The position numbers were made by a program, and so were the translations under genes. Below, piece after piece: positions 1 through 5,169 of a stretch of 5,169 nucleotides of DNA. Source of the DNA: Reyranella sp. (GTDB lineage: Bacteria > Pseudomonadota > Alphaproteobacteria > Reyranellales > Reyranellaceae); assembly GCA_016780605.1 (NCBI GenBank), contig JADHLS010000487.1:1-5169 (forward strand), written 5' to 3'. A model generated the notes under the pieces. That model searched no databases. It saw nothing but the letters and a program-made list of their open reading frames with translations, and was not told the origin of the DNA. Each line of letters opens with the position of its first letter. Within the stretch, counting starts at the first letter, position 1.

Positions 1-15
1 CGCCGACCCGAATGA
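1..15 (+). CDS. 3' end of the preceding trb gene, probably trbF (partial)
   Basis: Only the last four codons (Arg-Arg-Pro-Glu) and a TGA stop at 13-15 are in the window. The TGA overlaps the ATG of trbG as ATGA, the same junction seen between trbG and trbI, which argues that this short open frame is the real end of an upstream gene in the same operon. In trb operons the gene before trbG is normally trbF, a VirB8-like inner-membrane subunit. The four residues cannot confirm that identity, so it is inferred from gene order alone. Confidence 0.5.
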   Translation, partial: RRPE

Positions 16-983
16 CGTCTGTCGTTGCAGCCTGCCGGGATGCCGCGCGGCCCGCCATGCTGATCTCCTTGATCTCGATTGCGGGGTGCGCGTCGACCAA
101 GCCACCGCAGATCAGCTACGACGAGAGCGTGCCGCCGCTTCCGGTGTCGGTGGTGCCCGCCGAGGATCGACCGCGGCCGTTGTATGTTCCGCCGTCTTGG
201 ACGCCGGCGCGGGGTGGCGGGGCCGGCATGTCGGAAGCGAAGGAGCCGATCGTCCGTGTCGAAGCTGCCAACGGCGCCGCCCGGATCGAGCCGCGCCGCG
301 ATGGGTATTTCAACGCCGTGCAGGTCTTCCCCTATAGCCCGGGCGCGCTCTATCAGGTCTATGTCGCGCCGGGACAGGTCACCGATATCGCCCTCGAGCC
401 GGGCGAGCAGCTCACCGGGTCCGGGCCGGTGGCGGCCGGCGATACCGTGCGCTGGATCATCGGCGACACCGAAAGCGGCAACGGCGATACACGTCGCGTC
501 CACATCCTGGTCAAGCCGACCCGTCCCGCCATCGAGACCAATCTCGTGGTCAACACCGACCGCCGTACCTATCTGATAGAACTGCGCGCCCACGAGCGGC
601 CCTACATGCCGTCGGTCGCCTGGTTCTATCCCGAAAGCCGAGGCAAGAGCATTCGCGCCGTGCCGTCGGCGCCGGTCGTTCCCGAGATGGCGCAGCGGCG
701 TTACCGGTATGCAATCGATGGTGACAGTCCGCCTTGGCGCCCCACCAACGCCTATGACGATGGGCGCAAGGTCTACATCGAGTTCTCGCCGGGCATCGTG
801 CAGGGCGAGATGCCGCCGCTCTTCATCGTCGGTCCGGACGGCAAGCCGGAGATCGTCAACTACCGCACTTACGTAAACGTGCTGATTGTCGACCGGTTGT
901 TCGCCGCGGCCGAGCTGCGGCTGGGCGGTGAGAGCCAGCAGAAAGTACGGATCGTGCGAACGGACGGCAGGCCGCAGCGATGA
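12..983 (+). CDS. trbG: TrbG, VirB9/CagX-family conjugal transfer lipoprotein
   Basis: The 323-residue product is a TrbG/VirB9-type subunit of the outer-membrane core of the conjugative type IV secretion channel, where the family works with TrbI. The N-terminus carries basic residues (R9, R13), a hydrophobic stretch around 15-24 and a lipobox ending Ile-Ala-Gly-Cys with C26 as the predicted lipidated residue. A proline-rich linker (about 30-65) leads to the VirB9/CagX-like domain (about 78-318), whose end has the pattern NYRTYVNVLIVDRLF followed by short beta-strand-like segments. Length is normal for TrbG. The start at 12 is favoured because its ATG overlaps the preceding stop and keeps the charged n-region; the internal Met16 would leave almost none. 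The stop overlaps the trbI start as ATGA, implying translational coupling. Confidence 0.93.
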   Translation: MTSVVAACRDAARPAMLISLISIAGCASTKPPQISYDESVPPLPVSVVPAEDRPRPLYVPPSWTPARGGGAGMSEAKEPIVRVEAANGAARIEPRRDGYFNAVQVFPYSPGALYQVYVAPGQVTDIALEPGEQLTGSGPVAAGDTVRWIIGDTESGNGDTRRVHILVKPTRPAIETNLVVNTDRRTYLIELRAHERPYMPSVAWFYPESRGKSIRAVPSAPVVPEMAQRRYRYAIDGDSPPWRPTNAYDDGRKVYIEFSPGIVQGEMPPLFIVGPDGKPEIVNYRTYVNVLIVDRLFAAAELRLGGESQQKVRIVRTDGRPQR

Positions 984-2149
984 CGGATCAGTCGCTGTCC
1001 GACTCGCCAACCTCGACGACTGCGCGTCCCTTCAGGCTGCGGTCGGACGGACCGCGCGTCATGCGCCTGTCGCGCAATGTCCTGGTCGGCGGCACGGCGC
1101 TGGCCTTGATCCTGATCTGCGGCGCCGTGCTGTGGGCCTTGCAGGGCGACCGGCTGCGCGGGGCCGCACCTCAGGAACTCTACTCCACCGACCGGCCGCG
1201 CAAGGCCGATGGCCTCGCCGGCTTGCCGCGCGATTACACCGGAGTCCCTCGCGATGTCCCGCCGCTCGGGCCGCCGCTGCCCGGCGATCTCGGCCGGCCG
1301 ATCGTGGCAGCTCAAGGCCAACCCGGCCCGTCGGCGCCCGATGCCGAGCAGCAGCGCCGCGCGCAGGAGACGGAAGCGGCCCGCGTCAGCCGGCTGTTTG
1401 CTCCAGGCAATCGCCAGCAACAGCCCATTGGCGCAGGTTTGAGTCCTACTCACGCAGCAATATCCGGGACTGCGCCACCAGCCGATGAAGCGTCCATCCA
1501 GAACGCCCAGGACCGCAAGCTCGCCTTCGTGAACGCGCCCGTCGATCGTCGCACCACGAGCCCCGATCGCCTGGCGCGGCCCGCATCGCCCTATGTCTTG
1601 CAAGCCGGCACGGTTATTCCTGCGGCCCTCGTCACTGGCCTCCGGTCTGATCTGCCGGGCCAGATCACGGCGCAGGTGACGGAGAATGTCTATGACACGC
1701 CCACTGGCGGATCGCTGCTGATTCCCCAAGGCGCCAGGCTGATCGGAGTTTATGATAGTCAGGTTTCCTTCGGGCAGTCGCGCCTCCTTCTGGTCTGGAC
1801 GCGGCTCCTTCTGCCCAACGGCTATTCAGTCGTGCTTGAGCGCCAACCCGGTGCGGACGCAACCGGCCAGGCTGGCTTGGAAGACGGCGTCGACCATCAT
1901 TGGGGATCTCTGTTCAAGGCGGCACTACTCTCGACCATCCTCGCCATCGGCACCGAGCTGGGATCCGATCAGAACGACAGCGACATCGTCCGCGCGTTGC
2001 GCCGAGGCACCGGCGACACCCTGAATCAGGCCGGCCAGCAGGTCGTACGGCGCAATCTCAACGTCCAGCCAACGCTGACCATTCGTCCCGGCTATCCTGT
2101 GCGGGTGATCGTGACTCGCGATCTCGTGCTTCAGCCTTATCGCGAATAG
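980..2149 (+). CDS. trbI: TrbI, VirB10-family conjugal transfer protein
   Basis: The 389-residue product is a TrbI/VirB10-type protein, which in this family spans the envelope, anchored in the inner membrane and contributing to the outer-membrane channel. A cytoplasmic N-terminus (1-33) precedes a single membrane segment at about 34-54. A proline-, alanine- and glutamine-rich periplasmic region (about 75-200) follows and includes the typical LPRDYTGVP (82-90) and a PPLPGDLGRP stretch. The conserved C-terminal domain (about 204-388) begins PYVLQAGTVIPA and contains LIPQGARLIGVYDS (247-260) and a LLLPNG turn. A hydrophobic helix at about 313-325 fits the family's outer-membrane antenna region. 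The start overlaps the trbG stop by 4 bp. TrbH, which separates TrbG and TrbI in Ti plasmids, is absent. The gene looks complete and undamaged. Confidence 0.95.
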   Translation: MTDQSLSDSPTSTTARPFRLRSDGPRVMRLSRNVLVGGTALALILICGAVLWALQGDRLRGAAPQELYSTDRPRKADGLAGLPRDYTGVPRDVPPLGPPLPGDLGRPIVAAQGQPGPSAPDAEQQRRAQETEAARVSRLFAPGNRQQQPIGAGLSPTHAAISGTAPPADEASIQNAQDRKLAFVNAPVDRRTTSPDRLARPASPYVLQAGTVIPAALVTGLRSDLPGQITAQVTENVYDTPTGGSLLIPQGARLIGVYDSQVSFGQSRLLLVWTRLLLPNGYSVVLERQPGADATGQAGLEDGVDHHWGSLFKAALLSTILAIGTELGSDQNDSDIVRALRRGTGDTLNQAGQQVVRRNLNVQPTLTIRPGYPVRVIVTRDLVLQPYRE

Positions 2150-2153
2150 GAGG
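2148..2153 (+). promoter_or_regulatory. Ribosome binding site of the DUF2274 gene
   Basis: AGGAGG is a full Shine-Dalgarno core 5 bases before the ATG at 2159. It overlaps the trbI stop codon (TAG, 2147-2149), so terminating ribosomes could reload here. It is stronger than anything before trbG or trbI, suggesting that the small protein is made efficiently. Confidence 0.8.
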
Positions 2154-2158
2154 CGGCG

Positions 2159-2413
2159 ATGTCCAAGCTGCGATTGGGTGCCATCCTGGACGAGAAGCCG
2201 GTGAAGCTGACGGTCGACCTGTCGGCGGCGATCCATCGCGATCTCTTGGCTTACGCCGAGGTGCTCGGCCGCGAGACCGGACAGGCGATAGATCCGGCCA
2301 AGCTCGTGGCGCCGATGCTGGGCCGATTCATGGCGACAGACCGGGCCTTTGCCAAGGCACGCAAAGCCGTTCGTGGCGCTGGTTCGAGCGGCCCAAGCCG
2401 AGACGCTAAGTGA
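2159..2413 (+). CDS. DUF2274 family small protein, last gene of the trb operon
   Basis: This is an 84-residue basic protein recognised as DUF2274 by its pattern: N-terminal KLRLGAI, then PVKLTVDLSAAIHRDLLAYAEVLGRE, then DPAKLVAPMLGRFMATDRAF and a basic Ala/Lys/Arg tail. Such proteins are repeatedly found directly after trbI in alphaproteobacterial conjugation clusters, but I know of no demonstrated function. A short strand-like segment (about 15-20) followed by two helices (about 22-40 and 46-62) resembles a ribbon-helix-helix DNA-binding fold; that is inference from the pattern only. The gene begins 9 bp after the trbI stop, so it is almost certainly cotranscribed with trbI. Its last 8 bp, including the TGA at 2411-2413, overlap the 3' end of the opposing lysR gene. 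It could be a transfer accessory protein or an operon regulator. Confidence 0.88.
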   Translation: MSKLRLGAILDEKPVKLTVDLSAAIHRDLLAYAEVLGRETGQAIDPAKLVAPMLGRFMATDRAFAKARKAVRGAGSSGPSRDAK

Positions 2414-3314
2414 TCAAAGTCGGCTGGTGAAGCTTCTGGAGCAGATCGACGAAGCGCGCCAGCGTGGGGTTCTTGTTGGTGTCTTCCCAGCACGCTTTGA
2501 AAGGGATGTAGCTGGGACCGGACGCGTCGCGCACCTCGCGATAGACAACACCAGGGTAAGTCAGCCCAGCACACGATTCGCAGTGAACGCTGATCCTGTG
2601 ACCTGTTTCCAGCATGGCCAGGATGCTCTCGCTGCTGACGTCCCAGCTCGCGATGTCGGGCGCCTCGCCGGGTGCCGACAGTTTCTGCACGATGATGTTG
2701 CGCAGGTCGGGCCCCGGGTCGCGCCGGCTCAGCAGGAAGAATTCCCCCTTTAGGTCGGTCCAATAGATCATGTCGTTGCTTGTCAGGCGATGCCCCGCGG
2801 GCAGGGCGGCGATGATCCGTTCGGACCACAGCAGCATCGACGGTCCGCCATGGTCCCTGGCCTCGCCCACGACAATGACGATGTCCATGTCGCCCGTTCG
2901 AAGACCGTCGAGCAGTCGGCCCCGAGAGCTTTCGACGATGTTGATCTCGATATGCGGTGACGCCTGCACATAGCCGGCCAAGACGGCGCGCAGCTTGCTG
3001 GCGGACAGTGATATGCAGACGCCTATTGTGATCTCGCCGCCTTCGCCGCGGCCGGCGGCGCGCGCGGTGGAGACCATGCGATCCATCTGCTCAAGCAGGC
3101 GCCGGGCCGTGCGCACGACATCTCCACCGGCCGCCGTGACGCGCACGCCGCCGCTGGAGCGCTCGAACAGCTTGACCCCGAGGTATTCTTCGAGCTGGCG
3201 GACCCGGCGGCTGAGCGTCGATTGCTTGACGTCAAGGGCCGCCGCCGCCCGCCGGAAGCTTCCGTATTCGGCCGCTGCGATGACGGTGCGGAGAGGCCCC
3301 GGCTCGATGGTCAT
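2406..3314 (-). CDS. LysR-family transcriptional regulator
   Basis: The 302-residue product has the standard LysR architecture and length. The winged helix-turn-helix (about 7-64) shows the family signature: AAEYGSFRRAAAALDVKQST (14-33) followed by LSRRVRQLEEYLGVKLFER. A linker helix (65-90) leads to a two-lobed effector-binding domain (about 94-298) that starts ITIGV. The ligand is unknown. Several cysteines (C100, C245, C248, C275) are present, but nothing proves redox or metal sensing. The start at 3314 is chosen over an upstream ATG at 3386 because the family begins near this Met and GGAGG lies 7 bases before it. The gene follows luxI on the same strand after 97 bp, so it may be partly cotranscribed with it. 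It converges on the trb operon with an 8-bp overlap. A role in controlling transfer is inferred from location only. Confidence 0.92.
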   Translation of the reverse strand: MTIEPGPLRTVIAAAEYGSFRRAAAALDVKQSTLSRRVRQLEEYLGVKLFERSSGGVRVTAAGGDVVRTARRLLEQMDRMVSTARAAGRGEGGEITIGVCISLSASKLRAVLAGYVQASPHIEINIVESSRGRLLDGLRTGDMDIVIVVGEARDHGGPSMLLWSERIIAALPAGHRLTSNDMIYWTDLKGEFFLLSRRDPGPDLRNIIVQKLSAPGEAPDIASWDVSSESILAMLETGHRISVHCESCAGLTYPGVVYREVRDASGPSYIPFKACWEDTNKNPTLARFVDLLQKLHQPTLIT

Positions 3315-3321
3315 CGGATGA

Positions 3322-3326
3322 CCTCC
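3322..3326 (-). promoter_or_regulatory. Ribosome binding site fixing the lysR start
   Basis: On the minus strand this reads GGAGG, 7 bases before the ATG at 3314-3312. It decides in favour of the 302-residue product rather than the longer frame starting at 3386, whose extra residues (PRPGPERPTSAAT and so on) do not look like LysR N-terminal sequence. Confidence 0.78.
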
Positions 3327-3333
3327 GGATAGC

Positions 3334-3362
3334 GACGTCGGGACGGTCGCCGCAGACGTCGG
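3334..3362. repeat. Paired GACGTCGG repeat upstream of lysR
   Basis: GACGTCGG occurs at 3334-3341 and again at 3355-3362, 21 bp apart start to start, about two helical turns. Each copy contains the palindrome GACGTC, so the pair can be read as a direct or an inverted repeat. It lies 20-48 bp upstream of the lysR start in the luxI-lysR gap. Placement and phasing suit an operator, possibly for LysR autoregulation, but GC-rich DNA makes chance copies plausible and no protein is known to bind here. Confidence 0.35.
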
Positions 3363-3411
3363 CCTCTCCGGCCCGGGGCGCGGCACTGGATGTGGGGCTG
3401 GGTGAGGGTGA

Positions 3412-4044
3412 CTACGCCGCCAGCGCGATCACCGGACTCCAAAGCGCGGGCCCCTTGAGTTGACCCGCGGCGCGGACCCGGCCGAGACTGTCGGTTGAGA
3501 CCTCGAGGTATCCGGCCACAGCGAGCGTGCGGCCGAACGCCTTGGGCTGGCCTAACCGACGCAGCGACCATGAGCCGCGGCGCAGGATGCGCTCCATGCG
3601 CACGTCTGTGACGGTGACGATATCGGTCAATCCTCGGGACAGGCCGAACTCGATCATTCCGGCGAACAGCTCGTAGGTCGCCTTGGCGATCCCCTGGCTC
3701 GCCAGCGGGCCCGCATGATCTGGATCGAGGCCGAATCGGCTGCTTTCCCAGATGAGCGGGCTGGCGGGTGCTGCGCCGCCGTCCAGCAGCGCGGCGAACG
3801 TGTCGCGCAGCATGGTGGGACCGGTGGTCGGCAGCAAGCGGACGCAACCGGTGACAGTGCCGTCGGCGCTCCGCTGCAACAGGTAGCAGGGACCCAGCGC
3901 GTCGAACTCGTCGACTTCCATGTCGCCGCTGGCCTGGACGTCCCAGTCGAGCCGTTTCTTGAACACGCGGTAGCGCAGCCGGTGCATGTCGGCAAGCTGG
4001 TCCAAGAATTCGCCGTATTGATCGAACGTTATCAGCTGTATCAT
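3412..4044 (-). CDS. LuxI-family acyl-homoserine-lactone synthase
   Basis: The 210-residue product makes a diffusible acyl-homoserine-lactone signal from S-adenosylmethionine and an acyl-ACP (family knowledge). The conserved active-site residues are present at their usual places: R24 and F28 in RLRYRVF, W34, D45 and D48 in MEVDEFDAL, R69 in CVRL, and E100-S102-R103 in WESSRF. A GLTDIVTVTDVRMERILRR segment (138-156) matches the C-terminal core. The acyl chain made cannot be read from sequence. The ATG at 4044 is preceded by GGAGG, whereas extending to an ATG at 4221 would run through the lux-type box and the end of luxR with no family resemblance. The gene lies 97 bp downstream of luxR on the same strand and is probably activated from the intervening box. 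In Ti-plasmid systems the equivalent gene is traI, at the head of the trb operon; here it is behind and opposed to it. Confidence 0.95.
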   Translation of the reverse strand: MIQLITFDQYGEFLDQLADMHRLRYRVFKKRLDWDVQASGDMEVDEFDALGPCYLLQRSADGTVTGCVRLLPTTGPTMLRDTFAALLDGGAAPASPLIWESSRFGLDPDHAGPLASQGIAKATYELFAGMIEFGLSRGLTDIVTVTDVRMERILRRGSWSLRRLGQPKAFGRTLAVAGYLEVSTDSLGRVRAAGQLKGPALWSPVIALAA

Positions 4045-4050
4045 GTGTCG

Positions 4051-4055
4051 CCTCC
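4051..4055 (-). promoter_or_regulatory. Ribosome binding site fixing the luxI start
   Basis: On the minus strand this reads GGAGG, 6 bases before the ATG at 4044-4042. It supports the 210-residue synthase and excludes the longer in-frame start at 4221. Confidence 0.82.
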
Positions 4056-4105
4056 GTCCGATGCGGAATGCCATCGAGTAGAGGCGGGAATTGACCACGA
4101 TACAT

Positions 4106-4123
4106 CCTGTGCGAGTGCACAGG
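4106..4123. promoter_or_regulatory. lux/tra-type box (LuxR operator) of the luxI promoter
   Basis: CCTGTGC and GCACAGG form a perfect 7-bp inverted repeat around a 4-bp centre (GAGT). The half-sites have lux-box geometry, CCTGT-N8-ACAGG, identical in these positions to the Vibrio fischeri lux box. The TGTGC/GCACA cores also recall the Ti-plasmid tra box, although the spacing there is 2 bp wider. The centre is about 70 bp before the luxI ATG and 18 bp past the luxR stop codon. A weak minus-strand -10 candidate, TCTACT (4077-4082), lies about 35 bp from the centre, close to where it should be if the box overlaps the -35 region as in LuxR-activated promoters. The box strongly suggests positive autoregulation of luxI; the exact start of transcription is a guess. 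Confidence 0.85.
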
Positions 4124-4141
4124 TTGACTATACCTCGTCTC

Positions 4142-4867
4142 TTACTCCACGTGCGGCCGGGACATGGCCAGCTGCGCGACAGCTTGGCAGATCGAATGAA
4201 CGCCCAGCTTTGCCTTGGCATTATCTAGATGAAAAGCGGCAGTGCGGCGGGTGATGCCGAGGATTTGGCCGATGTCCCAAGTGCTCTTGCCGCGCGCCGC
4301 CCATTCCAAGCACTCGAGCTCTCGTGGCGAAAGGGCGACGCCGTTCACCAACCGATCGGTGACAATTTTTCGGCGCGCATGCGCGTGGAAGTAGAGAGCC
4401 ATGAGCTGGAGGACGCGTCCGTTCCGCTCGATGCACCGCTGAAACATGGGGCCCCTCTCTTCGGATGCGTAGGTGACGGCGGCTATCGGCCCGCGGCCGT
4501 CATGGATGGGAATCGTAAACCCGTAACGGATCCCGAAGAAGGCCGCGTCCTCGAGAAGCTCAAATTGCTGAGGAGACAAGGTCGACGGGCTCATCCCTGG
4601 CCCCCACTCGAACGGCTCAGAATCACCAAGCGCTTGAGCAACGACCGGGTCTAGGCGCTCGTAGTGGCTTTGGAGGTAGTGCGTTGTCCATTGTGTCGGA
4701 TAATTCGAAATGAGCCGCGCGCCGCCGCCCGCTGCGCGCGGCAGTGCCAGATAGGCAAAACACGCCAAGTCGAGGGCCGCAGCAGCCACTTCCATGGTGA
4801 GGCGGAGCGCTTGTTCATCGGAACTCTCCGCAAGACTGTCAATGAAGTTCTGAAAAATCTGGTGCAT
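4142..4867 (-). CDS. LuxR-family (TraR-like) AHL-responsive transcription factor
   Basis: The 241-residue product has an N-terminal autoinducer-binding domain (about 18-165) and a C-terminal LuxR/GerE helix-turn-helix (about 178-235). All the usual ligand-pocket and fold residues are present: W60 and Y64 (QWTTHY), D73-P74 (RLDPVV), W88 (FEWG) and G116 (IRYG). In the DNA-binding domain E183, L187 and G193 keep the standard spacing, within LSPRELECLEWAARGKSTWDIGQILGITRRTAAFHL. It should therefore bind an AHL, most simply the one made by the adjacent synthase, and act at the box directly downstream. The ATG at 4867 matches the family N-terminus but has no good Shine-Dalgarno; the nearest purine run, AAGG, is 18 bases away. 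An upstream oxidoreductase remnant stops one base before it (TGACATG), so translational coupling is possible. No traM-like antiactivator is seen in the window. Confidence 0.94.
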   Translation of the reverse strand: MHQIFQNFIDSLAESSDEQALRLTMEVAAAALDLACFAYLALPRAAGGGARLISNYPTQWTTHYLQSHYERLDPVVAQALGDSEPFEWGPGMSPSTLSPQQFELLEDAAFFGIRYGFTIPIHDGRGPIAAVTYASEERGPMFQRCIERNGRVLQLMALYFHAHARRKIVTDRLVNGVALSPRELECLEWAARGKSTWDIGQILGITRRTAAFHLDNAKAKLGVHSICQAVAQLAMSRPHVE

Positions 4868-4868
4868 G

Positions 4869-5169
4869 TCAGATGGGAACAGGAACCTTAGGCGTGCAGG
4901 CGGCTGCCACGGTCGCCCTCAGAGTTGCCGCGAGTTGAACGGCAGCGACCCTCACGCCGCCTCCTGCGCGCGCACCAGGACGATCTCGCCGGGCTTCAGT
5001 CCGGCTCGATCGACGAGCCCTTGGTAGGCCGTGTCGTTGGCCAGACCGAGGACGGCGTCGTCGTGCTCGTTGGTGTCGGTCGGCACTCTGTGGCTGCCCC
5101 TGCGTGACCTCCGCTTGCTCGGCGTAGCCACCGTAGCGCAGCAGCGCGATGACCTTTTCGCCAGACCTG
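4869..5169 (-). pseudogene. Quinone-oxidoreductase-like (MDR family) gene remnant, frame-disrupted and truncated
   Basis: The minus strand reads into the window as GEKVIALLRYGGYAEQAEV (about 5162-5106), a GroES-like segment of zinc-independent MDR quinone oxidoreductases. The resemblance then moves to another frame: VPTDTNEHDDAVLGLANDTA, then YQGLVDRAGLKPGEIVLV, from 5086 to the TGA at 4952-4954. It returns to the first frame as GGGVRVAAVQLAATLRATV, the start of the nucleotide-binding fold. Intact relatives have GxxGGVGxxAVQLA, so the usual Gly after GGGV is Arg here. Resemblance ends near 4895, with most of the nucleotide-binding domain missing. The first frame is open from the window edge to a TGA at 4869-4871, one base before the luxR ATG. 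Two compensating small indels plus loss of the 3' half indicate a decayed gene; its 5' part is outside the window. Sequencing error could explain the frame changes but not the truncation. Confidence 0.75.

Noticed and set aside
869..1729. A 286-codon minus-strand open frame across the trbG-trbI junction
   Set aside because: It lies opposite two well-recognised genes, has low-complexity Arg/Gly/Ala-rich content and matches no family I know. It is a typical antisense shadow in GC-rich DNA.
3363..3380. GC-rich hairpin (GGCC arms) in the luxI-lysR gap as a terminator
   Set aside because: The arms pair over only about 4 bp and no T-run follows on the minus strand, so it does not support an intrinsic terminator.
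3315..3386. N-terminal extension of the LysR protein to an ATG at 3386
   Set aside because: The added 24 residues are unlike a LysR N-terminus, and GGAGG supports the start at 3314.
3311..4120. A 269-codon minus-strand open frame overlapping luxI and the start of lysR
   Set aside because: It is an off-frame reading of luxI, rich in Arg, His and Pro, while the luxI frame retains all the family active-site residues.
4045..4221. N-terminal extension of luxI to an ATG at 4221
   Set aside because: The extra 59 residues would come from the luxR 3' end and the lux-type box. LuxI proteins start near Met 4044, which also has a good Shine-Dalgarno.
4714..4742. 8-bp inverted repeat GCCGCGCG/CGCGCGGC with a 13-base loop
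   Set aside because: It lies inside luxR, codes for a normal Arg/Ala/Gly loop, has no T-run, and is expected by chance in such GC-rich DNA.
4879..4883. A lone ACAGG half-site just upstream of luxR as a second lux box
   Set aside because: No matching CCTGT lies at the required 8-base spacing, so there is no evidence for LuxR autoregulation at its own start.
1..5169. tRNA, rRNA, CRISPR array, insertion sequence, origin of transfer or attachment site
   Set aside because: I saw no cloverleaf-type sequence, regular repeat-spacer array, transposase, oriT-like nick region or integrase in the window.

Overview
The window is high-GC DNA with alphaproteobacterial character, most like the conjugation regions of sphingomonad or rhizobial integrative elements and plasmids. 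That assignment rests on protein-family resemblance recognised by eye: the trbG-trbI-DUF2274 order and a neighbouring luxR/luxI pair. No replication, integration or attachment site is visible, so the sequence does not show whether the carrier is an integrative element or a plasmid.

Left part (1-2413, plus strand): the distal end of a trb mating-pair-formation (type IV secretion) operon. The last four codons of the preceding gene, probably trbF, end in an ATGA overlap with trbG (VirB9-like lipoprotein). trbG ends in another ATGA overlap with trbI (VirB10-like channel protein). A small DUF2274 gene follows 9 bp later with a strong Shine-Dalgarno. TrbH, found between TrbG and TrbI in Ti-plasmid trb operons, is absent.

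Right part (2406-4867, minus strand): a regulatory cassette transcribed toward the trb operon in the order luxR-type receptor, luxI-type acyl-homoserine-lactone synthase, LysR-family regulator. A perfect inverted repeat with lux-box geometry (CCTGT-N8-ACAGG) lies between luxR and luxI, so the synthase is probably activated by AHL-bound LuxR in a positive feedback loop. The two halves converge, and the DUF2274 and lysR stop regions overlap by 8 bp with no visible terminator.

Far right (about 4869-5169, minus strand): the damaged remnant of a zinc-independent quinone-oxidoreductase-like MDR gene. It has two compensating frame changes and is cut off where luxR begins. Its stop codon lies one base before the luxR ATG, and luxR has no good Shine-Dalgarno of its own.

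The likely logic is density-dependent control of conjugation: LuxR plus AHL drive luxI, and presumably transfer genes outside the window, while the LysR protein adds a second input of unknown ligand. The families are all known. The least ordinary points are the oxidoreductase remnant joined to luxR, the overlapping convergent ends, and a helically phased repeat upstream of lysR.
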